Shown: positions 46,470 to 57,722 of the stretch, piece by piece
How positions within the stretch are numbered: position 1 is the first letter of the stretch
Layout: each line of letters opens with the position of its first letter
Source of the DNA: Nageia nagi
Lineage: Eukaryota > Pinophyta
DNA: 64,000 bases
Direction of reading: 5' to 3'
Assembly: GCA_050084985.1 (NCBI GenBank)
Contig: JBITNC010000001.1
Coordinates: 12,586,001-12,650,000 of the forward strand
Program-made: the position numbers and the translations under genes
The notes under the pieces: model-generated
Seen by the model: the letters and a program-made list of their open reading frames with translations, nothing else
The model's database searches: none
What the model was told of the DNA's origin: nothing

Positions 46470-46889
46470 GATTACAATATCCTCTACCGGGGCTATGGAC
46501 GCCTGACTGGTAGTAGAGCAAGGTTGTAGGGGAATCAAGGTGGTTAAGCAACTCCCTACGGACTTCTATACATTTCATAAGGATGGATTAGCTCATTAAT
46601 GTTTCTATGATAATTTCATGTCAAATGATCTAAGAAGGGAAATGAATGTCACTACACACACACGGAGTTTTAGGTTTTTTATCAACATATAATAATATTG
46701 TTTGATATCATCCTAGGTTGTTAAATCTTGAAATAAAGAAAGATAAAGTAAATGTTATAATAACTTGGTTATTAATTCAAAGGTCACCTAATCTTGTTGT
46801 TATAATGAATATTCTTCATTTTATATAAAGTTGTTGGAGTTTAGGATCATTCATTTCATTCTGTTAAACCATTTTTACTATTATCTATT

Positions 46890-47095
46890 ACTTTTGAACA
46901 TTATTAAAATTTTGCTTTTATCTTAACCTAGATAAAAGTTAATGTTCATACACATCTTACCTTTGAACATCATTAAAATTTTGCTTTTATCTTAACCTAG
47001 ATAAAAGTTAATGTTCATACACATCTTACCTTTGAACATTATTAAAATTCTGCTTTCATCTTAACCTAGATAAAAGTTAATGTTCATAAACATCC
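46890..47095 (+). repeat. 69-bp tandem repeat with internal hairpin, three copies
   Basis: TTGAACAT recurs at 46894, 46963 and 47032, a 69-bp step. Each copy contains CTTTTATC-TTAACCTA-GATAAAAG (the third copy has CTTTCATC), a hairpin flanked by AACATTA and TTAATGTT. A fourth, degraded unit begins near 47147. Confidence 0.9.
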
Positions 47096-47267
47096 TAAAA
47101 TCACTAGTGTATCATGTTAAACCATTTTTACTATCATCCTACCCTTGAACATTATTAAAATATGCTTTTCTTTGGAAAGGATAAGAATGATTAGTTATTG
47201 TTCCCCTGACCAAGATAAAGTTAATGTTCATATGCATCTATAAATCATTATTCTGTCATGTCAAGTG

Positions 47268-47425
47268 GTTTATTGTGAAATTGCCAAATGCGGAAGATGA
47301 TGAGTTCTGATTCCGTAAAAATACAATAAATCAAAGTATAGTTGATGTTCATGTATAGTTTGTTGTATGGAGTGTTTTATTGTGAAATTGCCAAATGTGG
47401 AAAATGATGCATCTGATTCTGCGAA
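47268..47425 (+). repeat. 107-bp imperfect tandem repeat
   Basis: TATTGTGAAATTGCCAAATG occurs at 47271 and 47378, followed in both by related GGAARATGATG and CTGATTC segments. Confidence 0.85.
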
Positions 47426-48594
47426 AATATTCAAAAAATATGTTATTAATTATTGAATTAATTAACAGGTTAATTATATGCAAGTTATAATCGATCAATT
47501 ATTCAAATAACTATGTTATTTCATGTTATCAATAAATTAAAGTAACCCTCACCCCTAGTAATAGATCTCAAGCCTATGGCATATGTCCGAGGAAATATGC
47601 TTCTAAGCAGTAAACTGAAATTGAGAAGCTGATACTACATGACAACTGTGACTCTATGAATGGTCTAAGCCACTAGAAACTGGTGAACGAGGAAACCTGG
47701 TATAAGCCTAATTAGTGAATTAGAACCATATGAAAAATATTTCATAAAACCAGGTAGCCAAAGCTCCACAACCCTGTGATAATAATTCTGCTCTCTTAAT
47801 TGATCTACCATGAAAACTGTTTGTTTTATATCGACCGTCCACGGTTTAAATCAAATTGATAACGATTATTGATTGACAACGATTCATAAGTAATCATTGG
47901 CGATTTATATTATTTAAAAATATACATAATGAAGTATATTTTCTTTAAATATCTTAAAATTTATTTGTGCTTAGACGAAATATTAAAAAGCTTCGTTCAC
48001 TAAGTGAACACATTATAAATCATATTATTTTTCACCTAGAAAAATACTCCAATGTCACATGACTGCCAAATACATCGGCACATGAAGGACTAGTATTGAG
48101 TAAACTTACTAGGATAAAATGATTAAAATTATTATTAAAACAAGTCTAAACACAAGTAATTAAGATATTTATAGCAAAACATACTATTATAAGTATAGTA
48201 TTTTTACTATATAAATCCACAATGATCACTTTATAGTCGTTAACAGTTATAAAAGATTGTCAACGATCCTTGATTAAGTCAAACACGAAAAACAGATCAA
48301 ACCAAGTTTGAGCTCAAATATCAAAACAATTGCAGGATGTGAGAGATCATCTTAAAACCTCATTATTGGGATAAAAGATAACACTATTACAATTCATATA
48401 CTAAAGAAAACTTATATGGTATAGGTACGCGCAGACATGCAAAATGACATAACAGAAATGTCATACAACTGTCACACAAGCTCAATATGTCATCATACCG
48501 AAAATAGTCACTTCTGAAGTTATCAACTTTGTCAAACAGTAAAGCTTCTCATTATATTTTTTAAATTATCAACTCTATCTTTAGTTGATAATTC

Positions 48595-48609
48595 AAAAAA
48601 GGGGCAAAA
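48595..48609 (+). other. Element D polypurine tract
   Basis: AAAAAAGGGGCAAAA immediately before the 3' LTR TG at 48610. Same tract as in E. Confidence 0.9.
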
Positions 48610-50411
48610 TGTAGACACTAAAAATAAACACTATTACTAGGTCAGTGCGGGCCTTTAAGCTTTATCATTTATTTCCGGAATGTTATACTGGTTCCGGATC
48701 TTTGATCACTCCCGGATGATGTCATCACTTCTGGGACCCGGGCTTTTCTACAATTAAGCTCTATCATTTAGTTCCGGAATGTTATACTGGTTCCGGATCT
48801 TCGATCACTCCTAGATGATGTCATCACTTTCGGGACCCAGTTTTCACTTAAAATGTGAATATCGTTCTCCCCGTGATGTCATCTTCTTAATTCCAGAATG
48901 TTATACTGGTTCTGGATCTTTGATCACTCCCGGATGATGTCATCACTTCTGGGACCCGGGCTTTTCTACAATTAAGCTCTATCATTTAGTTCTGGAATGT
49001 TATACTGGTTCCGGATCTTCGATCACTCCTAGATGATGTCATCACTTCTGGGACCCGATTTTCACTTAAAATATGAATATCGTTCTCCCCGTGACGTCAT
49101 CTTCTTAATTCTGGAATGTTATACTGGTTCCGGATCTTTGATCACTCCCAGATGATGTCATCACTTCTGGGACCTGGGCTTTTCTACAATTAAGCTCTAT
49201 CTAATTCTGGAATGTTATACTGGTTCCGGATCTTCGATCACTCCTGGATGATGTCATCACTTCCGGGACCCAGTTTTTCTATAATTAAGCTTTATCGTTT
49301 CGTTCCAGAACGCTCTTACTTCCAGAACACTTATTTCCGGAACACTTATTTCCGGAACATTCACTTCCAGAACACTTATTTCCGGAATACTCACTTCCAG
49401 AACACTTTCATTCCGGAATGTTTTTATTCCGGAACGCTTTTACTATTGACTCCGGCTTGTTTTATTTGTTCCAGAAAAATTCCTGGGTATCTTAAAATGA
49501 ACTCATGATTACAGGTAAAGTACCCGGGTTTCTATAAAGAATTTATTATATTTCAAACATATATGAAATAGGTGTTTTTCCGACCCTTACCATTAAAAAA
49601 TGATAATAGAACGACCATTCTAATGTGAATATATAATCGCTAAAAAATCGGTGACGATCCTTGAACAGTTAAACAACAAACAAACTTAAGTCCAAAATAG
49701 CCGAGTACGTCCAATTTGAAATCATGAATGCAGATGGGAGATAATACCATATTCAAATTTCATCTGGGAGGTTACCTAAAATCTTGGGATGATAAACAAA
49801 TCAATAACAACCTATTAAGCTTATAAATACAAGCTCTGTATGTGAATAAAGGGACCCAATTTTTAATCTAGCGAAGCTCTGTTGAAATCAAAGCAGGAGA
49901 TTGTTAGACAAAGATTGTAAGCTTGACATATCAATTATATCTCTATATTATATGTGTTAGCAGGTACACTTTGATGTTTTGTTTGTTTTCTGTGTGTAGG
50001 GTCAATACAGGAACAAAATAATAGGAGCAAACGTGAAGAAGAACAATCCAGGAAGAGATACAGATATTTCAAGATGCTGAATCGTTAATGATTTGTATAT
50101 CGGTAGATAGAGAATTCTTCAATTGATGATAAAAGCCTAAGTTTATCATAAGCGCAATAATAGTGGTCATTGATTATCCATAGTGGAGCATTAATGATAA
50201 AAACAATTGCTGTCGATTTATAATAAATCGATATCGATTCAAACAGATTGTTAACAGTCTCTTATTGTATTAAAACTTTTCAAAAATTTCTTTTTCCGGA
50301 TATAATATCTGTAGTATTATTGATGTGTATTGTTGATTATGTTCATGATTAATTATGTTGAATGATTAGTCTATCTAAATTGCATTTTAGGTGCATAATT
50401 TGATGTACACA
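48610..50411 (+). repeat. Element D 3' LTR
   Basis: 1,802 bp. Same repeat array, TTCCGGAA cluster and TATAAATA (49822-49829) as the 5' LTR. The 18-bp length difference arises in the repeat-rich first half. One spacer here has the canonical TGACGTCA (near 49092). Confidence 0.95.
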
Positions 50412-50416
50412 AGAGC

Positions 50417-51099
50417 GAACAAGTTTCATCATTGAACTCAAGAATATCATGAGATTCATGGGAATTGACAGAAGGTCTTGTAGCCTCAAGAAGGGGAGGA
50501 GAATGAAATTGCAATTCTGAGGAATGTTCTAAAAAGTCCTCAAGATTCTTGTCAAGCTCCTCTTCTCTAATATCATATTCATCCCAAGGTTGGGGTGAAG
50601 ACATCAAGGTATCTAACTCTAGGAGGTCATATGATTTAGCATAGGATGTTGCATCAAGGCCTTTGGCATTAATACTCGATTCATCCCTTAGTAAATTGGA
50701 TTCATTAGGTTTGATAGTCTCAAAAGGGTATGCACAACAAGATTTTAATTTGATGAGATGTGTCGATGAGTTTTCAATCTTTATGATGGGCTCATTATTT
50801 TTAGTGTCAAACTCATCCCATGATGAGGGCGAAAGAATGGAAGAACTATACTCTAGCTCTTCATGGGATCTAACAAGGCTTTCTGAGGATTGAATAAGAG
50901 GTATGGTACATTGTTCTATCTTTGCTAAATATGCTAAAAGCTTTTCAATGTCGATATAAAAATCACTCTTCATGACCTTTGAAGTAGAATAGGTATCTAA
51001 GGTTGTCTTGGCAAGATGTGACCATAGTCTTTTTATTTTTGGTTTTACTTTAATAGAAAAAGGAACATAATTTAAAAGTGCAACCAATACAAACCTCAT
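50417..51099 (-). pseudogene. Element E upstream ORF, N-terminal part (split by D)
   Basis: Starts at ATG 51099 (MRFVLVALLNYVPFS) and is open to the D insertion at 50416. It resumes in frame at 33993, about 300 codons in all. I do not recognise it. Residues about 75-235 hold three loose repeats around a glutamate-leucine helix and acidic tail: HEELEYSSSILSPSSWDEFD, then SYDLLELDTLMSSPQPWDEY, then SHDILEFNDETCS. The product is acidic and serine-rich, unlike gag. It lies between leader and gag, the place where Ogre-type elements carry ORF1 of unknown function. Broken only by D. Confidence 0.7.
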
Positions 51100-51354
51100 A
51101 ATGATAAAATTCCTTTAAGGCCTTATGAAATGCATTTAGACAAGTAAAATACATTTATGCATACTACCCTCCCCAACATTCATGTTCATTTACTTATCTT
51201 ATCTTAATGTGATACAATCAAAAGTTTATTTTAAGTGGATCTTTGACCTTAATAAACCCTATTGTTCTTTTCTAATTATAATGTGATTCATTATCCAACC
51301 TCTTAATGATGTTCATTAACTCCTTCTAGTTGTGGAAGTTTTATATGTGATAAA

Positions 51355-51870
51355 TTTCCTCTTCTTACTAGTCACATATCTCTTCGACCTTCAATGGAGT
51401 GGTAAGAGCAGACTTAGTAAAAAGCATTTAAGTGTAGATAAATTAATTAAGTGAGGTTTAATTACTCCTCCAAGATTCACATATCCCTTCGACCTCCAAT
51501 GGAGTGGTAAGGGCAGACATCTTTAAGAGTGTTAATGTGAAGTATATTTCCAAATAAGATGTGAATAAATTTTACCTCTTTCACTTAACTTATTTCTGAT
51601 CACTTAGGATCGCTTGAAGCGCAAAAGTGAGAGCATACTTTGTTAAGTGAAAGTACTTAGTGTATTCGAATCCCTCTGATTCATTAACCTTTTAATATGA
51701 TTTATACTACCCAAAACTCGATTTATTTTCCTTAAGTTCATTCCTTTTAATGTGATTCATTTACTCCTTCCAATTGTGGAAGTATTATGTGTAGTAAATT
51801 ACCTCCTCTTACTAGTCACATATCCCTTCAACCTCCAATGGAGTGGTAAGGGCAAACTTGGTAAGAGGTC
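51355..51870 (-). other. Three copies of the leader hairpin in E
   Basis: The copy at 51797-51870 is nearly identical to D's hairpin. The copy at 51355-51425 changes the middle stem from CCCTT/AAGGG to CTCTT/AAGAG, and also shows a paired C-to-T and G-to-A change in the outer stem. The copy at 51461-51520 keeps middle and inner stems and replaces the outer stem by AAGAT/ATCTT and ACTC/GAGT. Confidence 0.65.
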
Positions 51871-52173
51871 ATTATATGTGGATAAATTAACCAAATTAAT
51901 GATAGTGTGAATGTGAAAGAAAAGAAGAATTAATTACTCCTTTTTATCAAGTCTATTCTAGTCACCTTAGATCGCACGAAGCGCAAAGGGAGAGCATAAG
52001 TAGACAAGGTAAAAAGTATTAATGTGTATGTACCCTTCATCCAAAACATGAAAATAAATACATAACATTATACATAAAGTAAATTAATAAAAAATGCATT
52101 TAACCTTTTTTACCCATTCTTATATGCATTCTAGGCAAAGGAATCACATTCAAAAGTATCCTTCCATTTTAAC

Positions 52174-52174
52174 A

Positions 52175-52264
<90 letters not shown>

Positions 52265-52274
52265 ATATATATAT
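52174..52274. repeat. (AT)n microsatellite
   Basis: About 100 bp of nearly pure AT followed by a T run. Confidence 0.97.
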
Positions 52275-52323
52275 TTTTTTTTTAGAAATAACAAAAGGAG
52301 GCAAAATGACCTAGAGTATGAGT

Positions 52324-52467
52324 CACCAGCATTTAAATAGAGATCGCTGGCATTTATTCTGAGTCATCGGCATTCGATTCCAATCACTGGCATTTAATCT
52401 AGATTACTTTGTAAATCATTGGTGTTCCTTTTGAGTCACTAGCGTTCGATTCCAATCACTGGCGTTT
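52324..52467. repeat. 20-bp tandem repeat array in E leader
   Basis: Units around CACTGGCATT start at 52324, 52345, 52365, 52385, 52417, 52437 and 52457. Related CCGATGAC/ATCACTGG wording also occurs in E's LTR near 53225-53270. Confidence 0.8.
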
Positions 52468-52602
52468 CTGCAATAGATTTCCTAAAAAGCATAGAATGCA
52501 AAATTTAAAGTCTATATATGGAAAAATTCAAATAAACCAGATAACAAAAAGGTAAAATCATTTTTAACATAAACAAAAAACCTCCCTATCAATAACGGAA
52601 GA

Positions 52603-52620
52603 GCCCTCCTTCTACTGCCA
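52603..52620 (-). other. Element E primer-binding site
   Basis: Minus strand TGGCAGTAGAAGGAGGGC, two changes from D's site, beside the right LTR. This sets E on the minus strand. Confidence 0.85.
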
Positions 52621-52623
52621 GAA

Positions 52624-53474
52624 TATTATAGTGAAAATAGAGCTGGAATGTAGAATAACATAAAATACAATTATTCTTAGATTTTCACTAAACCTCAAAT
52701 TATGTAAAATAGGTAGAAATGTTGTAATTGTAAATTGATATTGATTTTCAGCTCAAACTACAATTTTCCCTTGGAACGGACTTTTACAAATGCCATTTGA
52801 CAAAATAAGAGTATTAGATCTTCATTATTTTTTGATTTGCTTGCTTCTCTCCTTGATATAGACAACCTGTAAATCCTACACACATGCAAAAGATAATAAC
52901 ATCAAAGCATCTATGTATGACATGTATTAAATTAAAACTAGCATAAAACAATGAAAGGTATGAGCTCACAAGATTTTGGCAGCATTACCGTACTTCAAAA
53001 ATGGGTCAAGATCCGGTCCCTATTGCTTTGTATTGGCTTGTATTTATAGATTTTGGGTGAGATGTTCCAAGGCTAGTAAGGGGAAGTGAAAAGCCACCGT
53101 AGGTCGTAACTGACCCCCTCTATCCACATCATCTTGGAAGAATGAAATGTTTCAACTTTCTCTCGCTATTTTGGTTTCTTATTCGGCTGTTACAAAGTTG
53201 TCAATGATTACTAGGCGGATGCCGGTGATCATCTAAAAATGTCGATGACTATTTTCGATTGCTGGCGACTGGTTTTCCATTTTTATAACAATACTAAAAT
53301 GATCACCAAATAGCTAATTTTTACCAAAAAGGTGTCATGTGACCACTCATTTTGCATGTACTCGATGAGAGCTATCCAATAATATGGTTTTTAAACCTAT
53401 TTTGTATTGTTCCAAAGAGTTATGATTATTTCAATGTTTACTAGTTAAAAAGGGTCATTTTTTAGGTGTCTACA
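52624..53474 (-). repeat. Element E 5' LTR (851 bp)
   Basis: Pairs with 25427-26277. Minus TATAAATA at 53048-53041. The inner end has drifted from TG/CA (plus TATTATAG). Confidence 0.92.
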
Positions 53475-53479
53475 TTTTG

Positions 53480-55224
53480 AGCAAAACCTTTGGCCACTAA
53501 CCTTGCATTATATTTTTCAATATCCCTAACTAAATTTAACTTGATCTTATAGGTCCACTTATTTCCAATCACATTCCACTCATTGGGATAAGAAACCAAG
53601 TCCCAAGTTTCATTTTTCATAAGCACCTCATACTACACTTTCATGGCTTCGATCCAACATTCATGCTTTGAAGTTTTTTTGAATGATGAGGGCTCATTCT
53701 TGTTATCAAATTTGGAAAATAAGGATTTGTTCAAGGTTATACTCCTTTTTATCCTTTGTGTTGAAGAATTTCTTTTTCTAAGGTGACTTTTCTACATCAA
53801 TATCCAACCAGTTTGGTGTAATTAACAAGTTAGTTGAATCATCAACATCTTCATTAAAAGTTTATTTCTTAGGAAGTTCATTGAAATTTACATCCCTTGA
53901 TACAAACACTACTCTATAGGATGGATAGTAGAGCCTTTAGCCTCTATGCTGACTATCATAACCCATAAAGATGCATTTTTAGCTCTTTTTTTTAACCTTT
54001 TTATTTTCTCAAAAATAATGTAAGAGAATGCTTCACAACCAAATACCCTAAGGTGAGAAATGTTAGGTTTTATTACTTTTCATACCTCAAAAGGACTTTT
54101 ACATGAAATGATGGATTTTTTGGGATACCTATCCAAGGTGTAAATTGCAATGCTCATAGCTTCTTCCCATAAGGAATTTGGAATATCTCCTAACATGCAT
54201 CTAGCCATCTCCATAATTATCATGTTTTTTATTTTGGCAACATATTTTGTTGAGGAGTGTATGGAATCGTAAACTACCTCTTGATTCCATACTTAGTGCA
54301 AAACATATTAAACTCATTGTTGTTATATTCTCCCCCATTGTTTGATCTCAACATCTTGATTTTAAGGTTATTCTAATTTTCAACTAAGGCCTTGAAATTT
54401 TTAAAACTCTCAAATATTTGATCCTTTTGCTCAAGTAGATAGCCAAATATCATCCTAATAAAGTCATTAATGAAGGTAAAGATATAGGATGCTCCTCCAA
54501 GCAACTTAGTCTGAAATGGACTTATCAAATTTGACTGCACAAGTTGAAAAGGTTGAGATGCCCTTATTACCTTATCTTTTTCAAACCTTTGTCTATTCAT
54601 CTTGCCTAGGATACATGTTTCACATAAATAAATTGAAGGTGACATTGAAGAAAAACCTTTGACAAGTTTTTAGTCTTTCATGACTTGAATACTCTTGTGG
54701 TTAAGATGCCCTAAAGGTTGGTGCCAAAGATTTTCTCTAGAACATACATTTGTAGCAAGACACATATTTATTAGAACTTGATCTATAATGTAGAGATCAT
54801 ATTTCATTGACCCTTTAACCAATGTAGTAAGTCCTTTTTTAATGCATCAAGAGTGTGAGTTGAACTCAAATGAGTACCCTTTTGTTGTAAATTGAATCAT
54901 GAAAAGAAAATTCATCTTGAACTTAGGAACATAGAGCACATTTTCAAGAACCTTCCCATGAATCAACACACTCCTAATTCCTTGGACTTCAAGAATTGAA
55001 TTATCACCTATCACAACTACATTTTTTTATACTTATGAAAATTTTCAAATTTATCCTTTTCAAAGCATAGGTGATTAGTGCATCCAAAGTTAATAATCTA
55101 ATTAGATAAGAAGGAGTGAGTCATGGAGTAGAGCCCAACAACAAGTTCATCTTTTATATTCTTGTTTCCTTTGAAGTTCTTAACATTTCCATTACCCTTG
55201 TTCTTTTCTTCTCTTTTTTTTGTA
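53480..55224 (-). pseudogene. Element F integrase, pre-integrase and RT N-terminus, decayed
   Basis: The open piece 54645-54373 reads YLCETCILGKMNRQRFEKDK (pre-integrase), then integrase start SYIFTFINDFIRMIFGYLL, carrying the DF aspartate. To the left, after stops, come RSNNGGEYNNNEF and YTPQQN (integrase core), then the GYDSQHRG/RLYYP region. Near 53480 the RT start (KVSGQRF, family AKGFAQ) meets element E. Confidence 0.85.
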
Positions 55225-55266
55225 GCAATCAAATTCTTTGTGATCATGGATGCCACAAAAGTTACA
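55225..55266 (-). pseudogene. Element F gag zinc knuckle
   Basis: CNFCGIHDHKEFDC on the minus strand fits CX2CX4HX4C exactly. It binds RNA in copia Gag. Confidence 0.9.
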
Positions 55267-56060
55267 ATTTACATTAAACTTTTCCTTGGGATTTGGTTTT
55301 CTTACCTTGCCTTTCTATCTCTTTACTTGAAGTAGTTGTTATTATTGCCCTTTTTCTCAAACTTCTTGGAAGAAGAAGGATAATATTTATTTTTATGATT
55401 GAACTTTGTTTTGAAAGGAGTTTTGGTTGCTCCTAGAGCAACATTATTGTCCTTTGAAGAAGAGATCAACACCTTATTTGTTAAGAGTTCCCTCATTCTT
55501 TATAAGGAGTCTTGAAAGGTTCTTGAGAGATGATACTTCTTCATCATCAAGCCTAGTCTCAATAACTATCACAAAGTTACTAAAATTAGAAGAAAGGCTT
55601 TGGATAATAATGAAGACTATGAACTTATTGTTGATCCAATTGCACCCACAAGCAACAAGTTGGGTCCTAAGGTCAATGATTTTGTTCAAGCATATGAAAA
55701 TATTTTCATCTTATCCTTTTCAATATTGAAAAAAGTTTAGAGAATAATGTACCTTTTTGAAAATTTAGATCCAAGGTAAATTTTCTTGAGCCTATCCCAA
55801 TCTTCATTTATTATGGTTGATGATGAAATCATAAGGAGCACTTTATTTGACACTGCATGGAAAATCATGGAGGTTTCTAATTTATTCTTCATGTTGTATG
55901 CCTCAAGTTCCTTCTCATCTATAGAAGCAACAAGGTTCTTATTAACTATCTACCATAGCTTCCTTGCTTGCAATTCAACTTTCATTTGAGGTTTAAAAAT
56001 ACCAAATTTGGAACCATCAACAATGTACTTGGGTAAGAAGGTGTCTCCTATATGCTACAT
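55267..56060 (-). pseudogene. Element F gag, decayed
   Basis: The minus frame 55689-55474 reads INNKFIVFIIIQSLSSNFSN, then a VSSLKNLSRLLIKNE segment, the UBN2/copia gag pattern (IILQSLPESYSNF, then LI..LE..L). Pieces to about 56050 (SIDEKELEAYNMKNKLETSM) extend it upstream with stops. Confidence 0.8.
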
Positions 56061-57708
56061 AAGAATGTGAAAGTGTTAACCAATCTAAGCATGTGATCTA
56101 AAACAACATTACATGTTTAGTTTTAATCATTCATACATATTTTAGATTTATTCAAATAAATCAATCATACATGTTAAATTTGATAAAAGGATATGCTTAA
56201 TATGTTAAATAAAGTTCACATGCAAATGGTTACAATATAAAATCATAATACATCCCATGTATTTGACATTTTTGTCATCACCAAGTACCATAAATGTAGA
56301 GGGATAATGTTGAGGTTTGTCATCACCAAGTACCATAAAGGTGGAGCCTAGGTCCTACCAATCCTTAACTAGTTCACTTTGGGAAGTAATATACTCTCAC
56401 AAGGAGTACTAACTATTTTTCAAGGTTGTGATGTATGTTGGATTGTCCAAATTATTAATCTTGATTAGGTTTCAAGTTTTCCTCCTAGGTTATCAAGATA
56501 ATCCTGAAATGGACATGCAGACATGTGGTATCACTACACACATACTTGTCCACCTATTAGAGTTTTATCCAGACCAATAGATGACATAGGGGAAATTAAT
56601 AAGTACAAACTTTTCACCATTTGGATCATCAAACTAAAGGCTCTAGTCTATCTTATCCTCATCTAATGGCTCCTCAAAGAGGTCATGTTGTAGAATGTAC
56701 ATGCATATGTATTCATTTTAGGGGATTGCACATTCAATGTTTGTGATTTTTACAAAAATAAAGCAAATATACAAACTTAAAGTAAAGTGTGTAAACATGA
56801 AACATCATCTATTAATAACATAAAATCTAATATTCCAATGGGTTTTGTTTTCTACCCTTCAATTACATATTTTTGCATAAGTCCATTTATAACTTTGCAT
56901 AAGGAACTTATCAAAAAAATAAGAACTTAGAGGCATAAAAGATAAACATGCATCATTTCCATAATTTGCACAAGTCTATTTATAAATTTGCATAAGGATT
57001 TTATCAAAGTAAACACTTAACATCTAATTAATAGACATGCAATATTTGCATAAGGAAAAAATTAAGTAAAAAATCATTAAAATTTACCCCCTTTTTAACT
57101 TCAAATTGACACCTTTGATAAATACTAAAAATATCATGCTGGGTTTACCTTAGAAATTTAACTAAAACAAATGCCAAGAAAGTAATTATTATTATTGTTT
57201 TCAAACAAAAAAAAAATTGAAACAAAAAATCTCTTTGAAATATTAAAAAAAAATTATTATTTTTATTTTAAAAAAATGATCTAAAAAATAGACTTATCCA
57301 AAAGTTCTTTTTTTATTGAAATGCAAACCATACTTTTAGAAAAAGAAATAATAATTTTTGTAAAAAAAAATGTAATCACCTCCTAATATTTTACATTAAA
57401 AATTTGTGTAAAAAAATGAAGTATTTCTAAAAGAAATTGTAAATTTAACTATAACATATTATTGTTATATTTTAAGCAAAAAATTGCAAATAACGAAATA
57501 ATGTTAGTAATAATATAACAATAACATGTAAGTAAATTATCTAGAAGAATTGAAACTTATACTCAACAATGTTAGTAACTTCATGAGGTAAAAAAACTTT
57601 GAAGAAAAAATGTTATACTTTCAAATCTTTTACCTCACCAAAGTAGTTTGAAGGAAAGAGTGAGGTGATCATTTACAAAATAATGTTGAAGATAAGCCTA
57701 CACACCAA
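56061..57708 (-). other. Element F leader
   Basis: Non-coding. A direct repeat TTTGTCATCACCAAGTACCA occurs at about 56268 and 56317. The stretch 57180-57420 is A/T homopolymer-rich. Nothing else recognised. Confidence 0.55.
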
Positions 57709-57720
57709 GCTCTGATATCA
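57709..57720 (-). other. Element F primer-binding site (initiator-Met tRNA type)
   Basis: Minus strand TGATATCAGAGC, one base from TGGTATCAGAGC, two bases inside the right LTR. Confidence 0.85.
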
Positions 57721-57722
57721 AT

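Larger units (their letters stand above)
45949..48594 (+). other. Element D 3' region, non-coding
   Basis: Holds a 21-nt A run at 45946-45967, the A-loop hairpin (46387-46469) with a following block shared with E, a 69-bp tandem repeat (46890-47095), a 107-bp repeat (47268-47425), and a subterminal stretch 48405-48594 related to E 26292-26640. No credible ORF. Between 47430 and 48400 nothing recognised. Confidence 0.6.
33999..50411 (+). mobile_element. Element D: 16.4-kb Tat/Ogre-like Ty3 retrotransposon
   Basis: LTRs 33999-35818 (1,820 bp) and 48610-50411 (1,802 bp), TG/CA ends. The 5-bp target duplication AGAGC is at 33994-33998 and 50412-50416. Primer-binding site at 35822, polypurine tract at 48595-48609. 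Gag and pol with a second RNase H between RNase H and integrase, the mark of the Tat lineage. An extra sense ORF and a 2.7-kb 3' region follow. The non-repetitive LTR halves differ at roughly 1% by eye, nearly all transitions, so insertion was recent. Length and long LTRs resemble Ogre elements. Confidence 0.95.
51100..52602 (-). other. Element E leader with repeated hairpin units
   Basis: Between primer-binding site and upstream ORF. Contains three copies of the D-type leader hairpin at about 51797-51870, 51461-51520 and 51355-51425. Two copies of the associated block GCGCTTcGTGCGATC or GCGCTTCAAGCGATC lie near 51610 and 51970. An AT microsatellite (52174-52274) and a 20-bp repeat array (52324-52467) follow nearer the LTR. 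Confidence 0.7.
25427..53474 (-). mobile_element. Element E: Tat-like Ty3 element lacking RT and integrase, split by D
   Basis: LTRs of 851 bp each at 25427-26277 and 52624-53474. The 5-bp target duplication TTTTG lies at 25422-25426 and 53475-53479. A minus-strand primer-binding site is at 52603-52620 and a polypurine tract at 26278-26291. Gag and protease resemble D's, but no RT, RNase H or integrase is seen. After the protease only about 5 kb of 3' sequence follows. Without D it is about 11.6 kb. Likely a non-autonomous element using enzymes from D-type relatives (inference). Confidence 0.88.

Noticed and set aside
50663-50893. 76-codon plus-strand ORF within E's upstream ORF
   Set aside because: Shadow frame of the longer minus-strand ORF, which also continues across the D insertion.
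52094-52285. 63-codon ORF rich in Tyr and Ile
   Set aside because: Translation of the AT microsatellite.
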